Shown here piece by piece: positions 34,995-43,185 of a stretch of 64,000 bases of DNA (position 1 is its first letter; every line of letters begins with the position of its first letter). Under the pieces are notes generated by a model. The model worked only from the letters and a program-made list of their open reading frames with translations, searched no databases and was not told the origin of the DNA. Source of the DNA: Halorientalis pallida (GTDB lineage: Archaea; Halobacteriota; Halobacteria; Halobacteriales; Haloarculaceae); the NCBI RefSeq assembly GCF_004118325.1, contig NZ_RDFA01000001.1, forward strand, positions 760,838 to 824,837. Direction: 5' to 3'. The position numbers and the translations under genes are program-made.

Positions 34995-36242
34995 ATGAAC
35001 CCAGGGGACCGGGTCCGCGTCGAGCGCGCGGACCAGACGTACGAGGGCGTCCTCTTGCCCTCGACGACCGCGGAGAACCTCGTCGTCAAACTCGAGAGCG
35101 GGTACAACGTCGGCGTCGACCGGGACGCGGCGTCGGTCGAAGTGCTCGAAGCCGACACCTACGACGTGGAAGGCGCACAGGACGCCGAGGGCGAGTCGGC
35201 CATCGAGTTCGACGACGACCTGCCGACCATCTCGCTCATCTCGACCGGCGGGACCATCGCCTCGACGGTCGACTACCGGACGGGCGCGGTGACCGCCCAG
35301 TTCGACGCCGAGGACGTGCTCCGGGCGGTGCCGGACCTGGCCGGCCGCGCGAACTATCGGGGCCGCGTCGTCGCCAACATCCTCAGCGAGAACATGACGC
35401 CCGAGGTGTGGCAGGAGCTGGCACGGGCGGTGAGAGACGAGATCGAGGCGGGCGCAGACGGCGTCGTGGTCATGCACGGTACCGACACGATGCAGTTCAC
35501 CGCCTCCGCGCTCGCGTTCATGCTCGACACGCCCGTGCCCATCGTCTTCACGGGGAGCCAGCGGTCGGCGGATCGCCCCTCCTCGGACAACGTGATGAAC
35601 GCCGTCTGTGCGGTCGAGGCCGCGAAATCCGACTGCGCGGAGGTACTGGTCTGTATGCACGCCGACGAGGCCGACGAGCGCTGTGCGCTCCACCGGGGCA
35701 CCCGCGTCCGGAAGAACCACACCTCCCGGCGGGACGCCTTCGAGACCGTCGGCACGAAGCCACTCGGGGAAGTCGACTACGAAAGTGAAGAGATCACGTT
35801 CCGCCGCGAGTACGCCGAACGCGGCGAGGCCGACCTCGCACTGCACGATGGCCTGGCAACGGACGTGAGCCTCGTGAAGTTCACGCCCGGCACCGACCCC
35901 GCGATGCTCGAAACCGCAGCGAACGGCGCGGCCGGCGTCGTGATCGAGGGCACGGGCCTGGGTCACGTCAACACCGACTGGATCGACACGGTCGAAGCGG
36001 TGACCGACGCGGGGACGACGGTCGTGATGACCAGCCAGTGTCTTGCGGGTCGGGTCTGTGACCGGGTGTACGACACCGGTCGCGACCTGCTCGACGCCGG
36101 CGTGATCGAGGGCGAGGACATGCTCCCGGGCACGGCGAAGGTGAAGCTGATGTGGGTGCTGGAAAACGCCGAGGACCCCGCCCGAGCCATGCGCGAACCG
36201 CTGGCCGGCGAGATCCAGGCCCAGTCACGGCCCTGGACCTGA
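34995..36242 (+). CDS. gatD: Glutamyl-tRNA(Gln) amidotransferase subunit D
   Basis: The 415-residue subunit is the asparaginase-like half of the archaeal GatDE enzyme, which converts Glu-tRNA(Gln) to Gln-tRNA(Gln). An N-terminal beta domain (MNPGDRVRVERADQTYEGVLLPST) is followed by the type-I asparaginase domain with both catalytic threonine motifs, STGGTIAST and VMHGTDTMQF, and the lysine in the HTSRRDAFET/GTKPLG region. GatE is not in the window. The frame is open 66 bases upstream, but MNPGDRV is the family start. Confidence 0.95.
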   Translation: MNPGDRVRVERADQTYEGVLLPSTTAENLVVKLESGYNVGVDRDAASVEVLEADTYDVEGAQDAEGESAIEFDDDLPTISLISTGGTIASTVDYRTGAVTAQFDAEDVLRAVPDLAGRANYRGRVVANILSENMTPEVWQELARAVRDEIEAGADGVVVMHGTDTMQFTASALAFMLDTPVPIVFTGSQRSADRPSSDNVMNAVCAVEAAKSDCAEVLVCMHADEADERCALHRGTRVRKNHTSRRDAFETVGTKPLGEVDYESEEITFRREYAERGEADLALHDGLATDVSLVKFTPGTDPAMLETAANGAAGVVIEGTGLGHVNTDWIDTVEAVTDAGTTVVMTSQCLAGRVCDRVYDTGRDLLDAGVIEGEDMLPGTAKVKLMWVLENAEDPARAMREPLAGEIQAQSRPWT

Positions 36243-36243
36243 G

Positions 36244-37191
36244 ATGGCCGACGAGGGGGACGGCGTGGGCGAGGACCCGACCGTCCACGTCCGACAGGCC
36301 CGCGCCGCCGACCACGACGGGATCGTCGCCTTCACCGAGGACACCTGGCCGGACCGCGACGTGAGCGATTACCTCCCGCGCGTGTTCCCCGAGTGGGTCG
36401 AGAGCGACGGCCCCGGTCAGCGGACGTTCGTCGCGACGGTCGACGGCGACCCCGCGGGCGTCCTGCAGGGAGTCATACTCTCCGAGTACGAGGCCTGGGC
36501 CCAGGGGATGCGCGTCGCGCCCGACGCCCGCGGCCTGGGACTGGCCCACCGACTCACCGGGGCCGTCTTCGACTGGGCGGTCGAGCAGGGCGCGACCGTC
36601 TGTCGCAACCTCGTGTTCTCCTGGAACGCACAGGGGATGGGCACCTCCAGGGGTATCGGCTTCGAGCCGGTCTCCGAGTTCCGGTGGGTCCATCCCGAAC
36701 CCGTCGCCGACGCGAGCGCCGACACCGACCACGCCGTCACCGACCACGCGGACGCCGCCTGGATTTTCTGGCAGCGCAGCGACGCCAATCGGGCCCTCTA
36801 CGGACTGACCCTCGCTCCGGGGGAGTCCTGGGCCGTCCGTGAACTGCGACGCGAGGGTCTCCAGCGACTCGCCGAGGAAACTCGGGTGTTCGCAGTACAG
36901 AAAGAGGGCGACGGGACCCGGGGGATGGCATACCGCGTCCGGGACTACGAGCCCGGCGAGGGTGACGAGCGAGTCGCGGAGTACGGCGTCGCAGCGTGGG
37001 CGGACGTGCCGGCCGCCCGTGCGCTCTTCGCGGCCATCGCTCGCGACGCCGCGGCGGTCGGTGCGGACCGGACGCGCGTCTTGATCCCCGAGACCGCGCG
37101 GGCGGTCAGCGACGCGGCCTACGCCGGGATCGAACTCGGGGAAGAACCCGATTTCGTGCTGGAAGCCGATCTGACCGGGCGCGGTGGGTAG
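36244..37191 (+). CDS. GNAT-family N-acetyltransferase
   Basis: The 315-residue protein has an N-terminal GNAT domain with the acetyl-CoA pyrophosphate-binding loop VAPDARGLGLAHRL at about residue 95, and a C-terminal half likely to be a second, degenerate GNAT repeat (GMAYRVRDYEPGEGD and VAAWADVPAARALFAAIARD). It starts one base after the stop of gatD, so the two are probably in one transcript. The acetyl acceptor is unknown. Confidence 0.85.
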   Translation: MADEGDGVGEDPTVHVRQARAADHDGIVAFTEDTWPDRDVSDYLPRVFPEWVESDGPGQRTFVATVDGDPAGVLQGVILSEYEAWAQGMRVAPDARGLGLAHRLTGAVFDWAVEQGATVCRNLVFSWNAQGMGTSRGIGFEPVSEFRWVHPEPVADASADTDHAVTDHADAAWIFWQRSDANRALYGLTLAPGESWAVRELRREGLQRLAEETRVFAVQKEGDGTRGMAYRVRDYEPGEGDERVAEYGVAAWADVPAARALFAAIARDAAAVGADRTRVLIPETARAVSDAAYAGIELGEEPDFVLEADLTGRGG

Positions 37192-37239
37192 TTGTCAGCG
37201 TGACACAAGCTATTCAATCGCGCTGACGGTTTCGTTCGT

Positions 37240-38493
37240 ATGAGCAACAGGTCGGTGGGTCGAAATGCGCTGGCACTTGGTGGGGTTGCCCTGTGCTGTC
37301 TCCTGTGTCTGGCCGTCGTTGCGGGGACAGCGACGGCCGCCGAAGGAGAAATCTGTCCCACTGGGGCGCCGCAAAGTGGCGATACCGCGAACGTCACAGT
37401 CGACCTGTTCGTCGCGCCCGACGATTCGTTCGGTGAACTGAACGACACGGACGCGATCAGCGACGGACTCACCGCCGGGCGGATCGTGCCGGCACTGGGC
37501 GACGAGAGCGGCGATCCGGTTGTCACGACCGGTCGCACTCGCATCTATCGGCTTCGGTTCGAGGGCGAGTCGACGCGGGTCCTCCAGGGTCTCGACGGTT
37601 CCGAGAGAGAAATCGACCGCGCGGTCGACCGTCGCCTCGCCGCTGGCGGGAACGTCAGTTTCGGGATCGGTGTCAACACTTGTTCTGCCGAAATCAACCT
37701 CTCGTCCTCCGACGACGCGGGCGCAATCGAGTACGCCTTCGACGACCACAACGATTCGATCTACGTAGTCGTCGACCCCGGGGCTGCGGTCGTCGATTAC
37801 CCGAGTCTGCGGGGGAGAGGCCAAGTCGTCGAACTGACGGTCGGAAACGGAACGACCACGAGCGAAGATTCGTTCTGGTTCGACGTTCAGGACCCGGACG
37901 CACAGTTCGTGGGGGGCGAGCCCCTCCACCTGAACACCTCGGAGACTGCGACCGTCACCGGATCCGTGACCGCCTTACCGGGCACGGATCTCAGGATCGT
38001 GCTGAACATCAGCGGTGAGCCGAACCCCAGGCGCACGATTGCCACGGTGGGATCGAACCGGCGGTTCACAGCGACGTTCGACCTCTCGTCCGTCCCGCAG
38101 GGCACGCGCGCGACGGCGAGCGTGGTCGGGTATCGAGACTCGGAGACCGTCGCTGTGGTCGGTTCACAGGCATCTGTCAACGGGATTGGTGACACTCCAC
38201 GAGCACAGACATTGGAAACCCGTACCACACCAGCGGTGGAGTCGCCGACATCGACCGACATTCATCAGATTCCACCGAGTCAGACCACTCCCGCAACGAC
38301 CGCCACCGACAGAACTGGCCCCGGCTTCGGTGCGAGCCTGGCCGTTTTGACCATCCTTGCCAGCGCACTCGTCGGTACCCGCCTCACTCGCCGCTGGTCG
38401 TGTCACTCTCCGGACGGTCGTCCCACCGAACCCTTTTATTCGATGCACACAGATGTATACACATGGGCACCGAGTACAAGAACGTCCGGCTGA
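37240..38493 (+). CDS. PGF-CTERM surface protein with overrun C-terminus (BGTF-like domain)
   Basis: The 417-residue protein has a signal peptide (about 1-34), a beta-rich extracellular part with two cysteines (C40 and a later NTCSAEI), a Thr/Pro stalk, and a PGF-CTERM motif (GPGF 360-363, hydrophobic helix, LTRR ending at 385). A normal PGF-CTERM protein stops about there. Here 32 further residues follow, from WSCHSPDG to STRTSG, which cover the promoter and start of the vapB antitoxin gene. The beta part resembles haloarchaeal BGTF surface domains, recalled with moderate certainty. The natural stop was probably lost when the toxin-antitoxin pair arrived or by mutation. Confidence 0.78.
   Translation: MSNRSVGRNALALGGVALCCLLCLAVVAGTATAAEGEICPTGAPQSGDTANVTVDLFVAPDDSFGELNDTDAISDGLTAGRIVPALGDESGDPVVTTGRTRIYRLRFEGESTRVLQGLDGSEREIDRAVDRRLAAGGNVSFGIGVNTCSAEINLSSSDDAGAIEYAFDDHNDSIYVVVDPGAAVVDYPSLRGRGQVVELTVGNGTTTSEDSFWFDVQDPDAQFVGGEPLHLNTSETATVTGSVTALPGTDLRIVLNISGEPNPRRTIATVGSNRRFTATFDLSSVPQGTRATASVVGYRDSETVAVVGSQASVNGIGDTPRAQTLETRTTPAVESPTSTDIHQIPPSQTTPATTATDRTGPGFGASLAVLTILASALVGTRLTRRWSCHSPDGRPTEPFYSMHTDVYTWAPSTRTSG
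38434..38440 (+). promoter_or_regulatory. TATA box of vapBC, inside the surface-protein gene
   Basis: TTTTATT lies 23-29 bases before the ATG at 38463 and is within the coding sequence of the overrun surface protein. GATGCACACAGATGTATACAC between it and the start contains a short inverted repeat (GTATAC) that could be an operator. Confidence 0.45.
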
Positions 38494-38699
38494 CCGAGGA
38501 GGCCTACGAGAAACTCCGGAGCCGGAAACGGAAGGAAGAGTCGTTCTCTGACGTGGTCGCTCGACTCGCCGGCGAGCGATCACTGCTCGAACTTCGAGGG
38601 GTACTCAACGAGACGGAGGCGGACGCCATGGAAGACGCGCTCGCCGACAGTTACGAGGGGTACGCCGACGATCTCGCTGCGGACTGGGACGAGCGATGA
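38463..38699 (+). CDS. vapB: VapB-type antitoxin
   Basis: The 78-residue protein begins MGTEYKNVRLTEEAYEKLRSRKRKEESFSDVVARL, the N-terminal ribbon-helix-helix DNA-binding part typical of archaeal VapB antitoxins, then an acidic C-terminal half that would wrap the toxin. The last four bases (ATGA) overlap the start of the toxin gene. VapB proteins bind VapC, and usually the complex represses its own promoter. Confidence 0.88.
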   Translation: MGTEYKNVRLTEEAYEKLRSRKRKEESFSDVVARLAGERSLLELRGVLNETEADAMEDALADSYEGYADDLAADWDER

Positions 38700-39091
38700 T
38701 CCTCGACACATCGGTATTGCTGGATCTCATGCGGGACGATTCCGCAGCCGTCGAGCGCATCCGTGAGCTCGAATCTGCGGGAGTCCCACAACGGCTCTCC
38801 GCGATGACGCTCTACGAACTCCACTGGGGACTCGGGTACAGCGACCGATCGGCCGAAGAGCGCGCGGAAATCGAAGCGATCGTCGATTCACGGACGCTGT
38901 ACGACGTGACGCCGGAAATCCTCCGGAAAACGGGTCGGATCGGTGGCGGACTCAGACGCGACGGCCGACCACTCGACGATCCGGGCGACGAGATTATCGG
39001 TGCGACCGGTATCGTCCACGACGAGAGCGTATTGACCGGGAATCCGGACGACTTCCGCCGGATCGACGGGCTCTCGGTCGTGACGTACTAA
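38696..39091 (+). CDS. vapC: VapC-type PIN-domain ribonuclease toxin
   Basis: The 131-residue PIN domain starts MILDTSVLLDLMRDD. The acidic active-site residues visible are D4, E41 (LYELHWG), D98 (GDEIIGAT) and a final acid near D118 (NPDDFRRI). VapC toxins cleave tRNA or rRNA; the specific target cannot be read here. It overlaps the antitoxin gene by four bases, which ties their translation together. Confidence 0.92.
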   Translation: MILDTSVLLDLMRDDSAAVERIRELESAGVPQRLSAMTLYELHWGLGYSDRSAEERAEIEAIVDSRTLYDVTPEILRKTGRIGGGLRRDGRPLDDPGDEIIGATGIVHDESVLTGNPDDFRRIDGLSVVTY

Positions 39092-39112
39092 CCTGCGTTC
39101 CTGTCGTCCGCC

Positions 39113-39391
39113 TCACCCGCCGCTGACCGGCGGGAAGAGGGCGAGTTCGTCGCCCGCTTCCAGTTCGGTGTCCCGGCCCTCGGCGGAGACGAAGGGGTTG
39201 TCCCCGTTGTGGAGGACGCGGATGTGGTCGCGCAACTCGCCGTCGTCGTTCAGTACTTCCGCGGCGAGTTCGGGGTGAGCCTCCAGCAGTGCGTCGAGCG
39301 CATCGCCGAAGGTCTCGCCCGACTGTACGTCGACCTCGACCTCGGACTGGCCGACGACCTCCTTGAGATTGGCGAACAGCTTCCACTCCAT
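39113..39391 (-). CDS. samp1: Ubiquitin-like small archaeal modifier protein SAMP1 / MoaD-like
   Basis: The 92-residue beta-grasp protein begins MEWKLFANLKEVVGQSEVEVDV and ends FPPVSGG, with the diglycine tail needed for activation by the E1-like UbaA. SAMP1 is known in Haloferax both as a protein modifier and as a sulfur carrier for molybdopterin synthesis. The length and both termini fit that family. The basic extension upstream of the ATG is not part of the protein. A MoaB gene is elsewhere in the window but far away. Confidence 0.9.
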   Translation of the reverse strand: MEWKLFANLKEVVGQSEVEVDVQSGETFGDALDALLEAHPELAAEVLNDDGELRDHIRVLHNGDNPFVSAEGRDTELEAGDELALFPPVSGG

Positions 39392-39502
39392 ATCCGGAGG
39401 AGCGGCCGCGGCGGCAAAAGCCGTTCTGCTTCGGTCGTCGACCTCGCTGCTCGCGGGCTCTGGGCCCGCTCGCACGGTCGGCGGTTCAGGTCGAACCGCC
39501 CG

Positions 39503-40693
39503 TCAGTCGTCGTCGGTGGCGTCGGCCGTCTCGGTGGGCGCGGTCGCTTCGGGAGCCGTCGCGGCGGCTTCGAGCTTGCGCAGCCGTTCGGGTTTCGCGA
39601 CGGCGTAGACCGCGTCGCCGGCCGCGAGGACGTGGCTCCGGTCCGGGAGCGCCTCGATGCCGTCGTCGGCCTGCCGAACCGCGATCACGGCCACGTCGAG
39701 CGAGCCGACGGGCTGGCCCGCCAGCGGGCTCCTGGACTCGATCTCGACGACGCTCATAGTCTCCTCTGCGGCCCGCAGGAGGGAGGCGAACTCCCGGTCG
39801 GTCCGTGACTCGACGGGCAGGGTGATCAGCCGGTACTCCGTCTCGGCGTCGAGTTTGGGCGTGTCGGCGGCGTCGACGGCGAGGGTCACGACGTCGCCGG
39901 CGATCCCCCGAACTTCGGCGGTCGTCACCCGCTCGAACGGGTCGGGTCGCCACACCTGCACCACGTCGCCGGAACTGGCGGCGAAGGCGGGGTCGGCCTG
40001 CACGGCGACGGCGGCGGTCTCGGGCGGGAGCGTCGGGCCGATACCCGCGACCCGCGCGCCGACGGCGAGGTACTCGACGCTGCCGTCGTCCGCGAGGTCC
40101 ACGTCGACGTGGCCGACGCCGAAGTCGCCCTTGATCCGGGTTCGCAGTCGGTCCTCCAGATCCGAGACGGTCAGCCGCTTTGGAAAGAGGAAGGTCCGGT
40201 TGGCGAGTTGCGCTTTGGTCTCGGCGGCGACGGGGTCGTAGCCGACGATGTCGTCGATCTCCTCGGGGAGGTCGACCGCGATCACGCGGCCGACGGCCTC
40301 GACGACGCGGCTGACCTCGCCCTCGACGCTGGTGCTCCCGGTCGCGGCGAAGAGGTCGTTGCCGAATCGGTCGCCCACGTCGACGGCCCCGGCGGCCGTC
40401 AGACCCGCGACGACGAACGCTGCGATGTTGAACAGCGCGGTCTCGGGCGAGAGCGGGCTGTTCGCGCCCGTCGGCTCGATCACCTGCCCGAGCGCAGTCA
40501 TCGTGTTCAGCGAGACCGAGACACCGGCGAGGCCGACCAGCACGGGGAGCCCACGCTGGATCCGGTCGCGCGTGTACCACCGGTACAGCAGTACGACGAT
40601 GCCGGAGAGGACGCCCGCCAGGACGGCGAGGCCGACCAGTTGCGCGAGCGCGAGCGCCAGCCGGTCGGACAGCGTGCCCGCCTGCAGGATCAC
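39503..40693 (-). CDS. TrkA-C domain membrane protein (second of a pair)
   Basis: The 396-residue protein has two or three membrane helices at the N-terminus (about 12-35, 43-60 and 78-98), then cytosolic domains with a central segment (AKLANRTFLF-type pattern: KAQLANRTFLFPKRLTVSDLEDRL) and a C-terminal RCK_C/TrkA-C-like domain around VAVIAVRQADDGIEALPDRSHVLAAGDAVYAVA. There is no TrkA-N nucleotide-binding domain. Such proteins probably gate or bind ions in response to ligand. Its start overlaps the stop of the upstream paralog by four bases (ATGA). Confidence 0.8.
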   Translation of the reverse strand: MILQAGTLSDRLALALAQLVGLAVLAGVLSGIVVLLYRWYTRDRIQRGLPVLVGLAGVSVSLNTMTALGQVIEPTGANSPLSPETALFNIAAFVVAGLTAAGAVDVGDRFGNDLFAATGSTSVEGEVSRVVEAVGRVIAVDLPEEIDDIVGYDPVAAETKAQLANRTFLFPKRLTVSDLEDRLRTRIKGDFGVGHVDVDLADDGSVEYLAVGARVAGIGPTLPPETAAVAVQADPAFAASSGDVVQVWRPDPFERVTTAEVRGIAGDVVTLAVDAADTPKLDAETEYRLITLPVESRTDREFASLLRAAEETMSVVEIESRSPLAGQPVGSLDVAVIAVRQADDGIEALPDRSHVLAAGDAVYAVAKPERLRKLEAAATAPEATAPTETADATDDD

Positions 40694-41922
40694 ACGACCA
40701 CCTCCCCGAACGCGTCGAGTCTGTCGGGCGGTCCGACCGCGAACACTTCGTCACCGCCGGCCAGCGCGGTCGTGCCCTGGGGCACCAGCTGCCAGCCCGT
40801 CGGTTTCCTGACGGCCAGGATCGCCACGCCGTGTGTCTCCCTGGCGTTGGCAGCCCCGAGCGTCACGCCGTCGAGGTCACTCTCGGCGGCGACCGTGAAC
40901 CGGCGGAACCGCTTGCCGGTGCGCCGGAGCAGGGAGATGAGTTCGTACTCCAGCCGGGTCCCCCGCGCCTCGACGACGACGCGGGCCCGGTCGGCCCGGA
41001 CCAGCGGCTCCGCGTCGGTCCGGGTGACCGCGGCCGTGAGCCGTCCCTCACCGCCGGCCGTCGTCGGCGCACGGACGGCCCGGGGGGTCGACTCCGCGTC
41101 GTCGTCCTCGACGTGGGCGGGTGTCGTCGGTGCGGTCAGGCGCTTGTCGGCCTCCAGGTCGGCGGACTTCGCGCTCAGGACCGTCCCGCGGACCTGCGCG
41201 TCGGCCGTGATGAGCGTCACCTCGTCGCCGCGGGCCAGCCCGGTCGGGACGAGGGCGTCGACCGAGACGGCCCGTTTGCCCGCAGGCACGCGCTTCGAGA
41301 GACCCGAGAAGGGCGGCGCGGCCGCGACCGACGCCCGGCCGCGCTCGTCGATGGTCACCGTCACGTCCCCGAGGTCGAACTCCGTCCGGAGCCGTTCGGC
41401 GACCCGCTCTTCCAGCTCCGAGACGCGCAGATCCGCCGGGAAGGTGTACTCGGCCTCGCGGATCTCGGTCCGGAGGTCGTCCGAGAGCGGCGGGTACCCC
41501 TCCATGTCCGACACGTCGCCGACCACGTCGATGCGGACCTGGCCGCCGGCGACCAGATCGGACAGATCCCGTGAGAGCGTGCGCTCGCGGAGTTTCGACA
41601 GGGAGAGTTTCCGGGGTGCGTTCGCACCGAGCTGGTCGCCCTTGGCGTGGGCGTACAGCGACAGCGCCGTCACCACCAAGATCGCTGTCACCAGCGTCGG
41701 CGCGTTGGTCGCCTGCGTGACGCTGGGATCCGCGAGTGCCAGCAGGCCGCCGCTGACGCCCGCCAGCGCGACCGCCAGCACCACCACACCGAACCCGGGG
41801 ATCGAGACGCCGGTGAAGTACTTGAAGCCGAAACCCAGCGTCCACGCGACCAGCGCGGGAACGATACCGGTGAGAAAGCCGAGGTAGATGCCCAGCAGAA
41901 CTTCGACCGGAAGAGAGGCCAT
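40690..41922 (-). CDS. TrkA-C domain membrane protein (first of a pair)
   Basis: The 410-residue paralog of the next gene starts MASLPVEVLLG and has N-terminal helices (about 5-30, 38-60 and 72-92), central segments (DLRVSELEERVAERLRTEFDLGDVTVTI) and a C-terminal TrkA-C domain (GVAILAVRKPTGWQLVPQGTTALAGGDEVFAVG). The frame continues upstream with a Cys/Arg-rich extension I judge non-coding. It is divergent from the TVGYGD potassium channel gene, with a shared 90-base promoter region. Confidence 0.8.
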   Translation of the reverse strand: MASLPVEVLLGIYLGFLTGIVPALVAWTLGFGFKYFTGVSIPGFGVVVLAVALAGVSGGLLALADPSVTQATNAPTLVTAILVVTALSLYAHAKGDQLGANAPRKLSLSKLRERTLSRDLSDLVAGGQVRIDVVGDVSDMEGYPPLSDDLRTEIREAEYTFPADLRVSELEERVAERLRTEFDLGDVTVTIDERGRASVAAAPPFSGLSKRVPAGKRAVSVDALVPTGLARGDEVTLITADAQVRGTVLSAKSADLEADKRLTAPTTPAHVEDDDAESTPRAVRAPTTAGGEGRLTAAVTRTDAEPLVRADRARVVVEARGTRLEYELISLLRRTGKRFRRFTVAAESDLDGVTLGAANARETHGVAILAVRKPTGWQLVPQGTTALAGGDEVFAVGPPDRLDAFGEVVV

Positions 41923-41980
41923 GGGCCCGCTGGGACCGCCTCGTACAAACCAGTACCGCCGGCATGTGTCCGGTTCGGCG

Positions 41981-41988
41981 GTTTTATC
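41981..41988 (+). promoter_or_regulatory. TATA box of the potassium channel gene
   Basis: GTTTTATC lies 25-32 bases before the ATG at 42013, a leaderless arrangement that fixes the start within a much longer open frame. Confidence 0.55.
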
Positions 41989-42012
41989 CGCGCTCACGTC
42001 GGACGGGGGAGC

Positions 42013-43182
42013 ATGGCGTCCCGGCGCGTGTTGTTCGGCACTCGTGTGACGCTGGTGCTCGTGACGCTCGTCGCTATCCTCTCTTTCGCGACTGGCGTCA
42101 TCAACATCGGCGTCACGGAGGTTTCGGGACCGCTGGCCACGTACATCCCCGAAGATATCGAGCGGGCGGCCGGCTTCACGGGCGCACTCACCGGCTTTCT
42201 GATGCTGGGCAGCGTGTTCGGGCTCCGCCGCGGACTCCGGATCGCGTGGTATTCGACCGTCTTCCTGTTGCCCGTGACCGCGATCCAGGGGCTCGCTCAG
42301 TCCAGCATCTTCTCCACGCCGTTGATCGCGCTCTCACTGCTCTCGCTCCCCTTCGTCTTGGTCAATTATCGCCGGTTCGACCGGAACATCGACCTGTCGA
42401 CGACACAGCTCGCGGCGACGGCCGCCCTCGTCGGCACGATGGTCTACGGCACGGCCGGGACCTACCGACTCCGCGAAGACTTCGCGAACGTCGAGACCCT
42501 CCTCGACGCGGTGTACTACACCATCGTCACCGCCAGCACGGTCGGGTACGGTGACGCGATCCCCACCTCCCAGCAGGCGCGCCTGTTCTCGATCTCCGTG
42601 CTCGTGCTCGGCGTGGCGAGTTTCACGCTCGCGCTGGGATCACTGTTGGGCCCGGCCATCGAGGCGCGATTCGCACAAGCGCTCGGCACCATGACAGAAC
42701 GACAACTCGAACTGCTCGAGGACCACGTGATCGTCCTCGGCTACGGCGACCTGACGGAACCGATCATCGACGAACTGGACGGGACGACACCCTTCGTCGT
42801 CATCACGCCGGATCAGGACGCGGCGGCGAAACTCAACGCCCGGGACATCGCGGTGTTATCGGCCGACCCCAGCGACGAGGACCCGCTCCATCGCGCGAGC
42901 ATCGAGGACGCCCGCGCGGTCGTCGCGGCGACCAACAACGACGCCAACGACGCGCTGGCGATCCTCACCGCGAAGTCGCTCAACGCCGACATCCGGGTGG
43001 TCGCGGGCGCGACCGACCGCGAGAACGTCGAGAAGCTCAGACGCGCGGGCGCGGACACGGTCATCAGCCCCATGGTGATCGGTGGTCACCTGCTGGTCGA
43101 GTCGGCACTGGGCGACGAGAACGTCGAGACCGTCGCCGACCAGTTGCTCGAGAGTTCCGGCGGGAGCGTGCCAGGCGGGTGA
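42013..43182 (+). CDS. Potassium channel with TrkA-N (RCK) domain
   Basis: The 389-residue protein has four N-terminal membrane helices (to about residue 120), then a two-helix pore unit with the selectivity filter TVGYGD (176-181), and a cytosolic Rossmann TrkA-N domain (DHVIVLGYGDLTEPIIDEL, then AVLSADPSDEDPLHRASIEDARAVVAATNND). The loop reads GYGDLTEP rather than the usual GxGxxG. It resembles Kch/MthK-type channels with a voltage-sensor-like front. It is divergent from the two TrkA-C genes and convergent with the HPP-UspA gene, forming a potassium/stress block. Confidence 0.92.
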   Translation: MASRRVLFGTRVTLVLVTLVAILSFATGVINIGVTEVSGPLATYIPEDIERAAGFTGALTGFLMLGSVFGLRRGLRIAWYSTVFLLPVTAIQGLAQSSIFSTPLIALSLLSLPFVLVNYRRFDRNIDLSTTQLAATAALVGTMVYGTAGTYRLREDFANVETLLDAVYYTIVTASTVGYGDAIPTSQQARLFSISVLVLGVASFTLALGSLLGPAIEARFAQALGTMTERQLELLEDHVIVLGYGDLTEPIIDELDGTTPFVVITPDQDAAAKLNARDIAVLSADPSDEDPLHRASIEDARAVVAATNNDANDALAILTAKSLNADIRVVAGATDRENVEKLRRAGADTVISPMVIGGHLLVESALGDENVETVADQLLESSGGSVPGG

Positions 43183-43185
43183 TTC

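Noticed and set aside
38400-38462. Earlier start for vapB (ATG-less extension upstream)
   Set aside because: The extension lies over the TATA box and reads MSLSGRSSHRT, unlike antitoxin N-termini.
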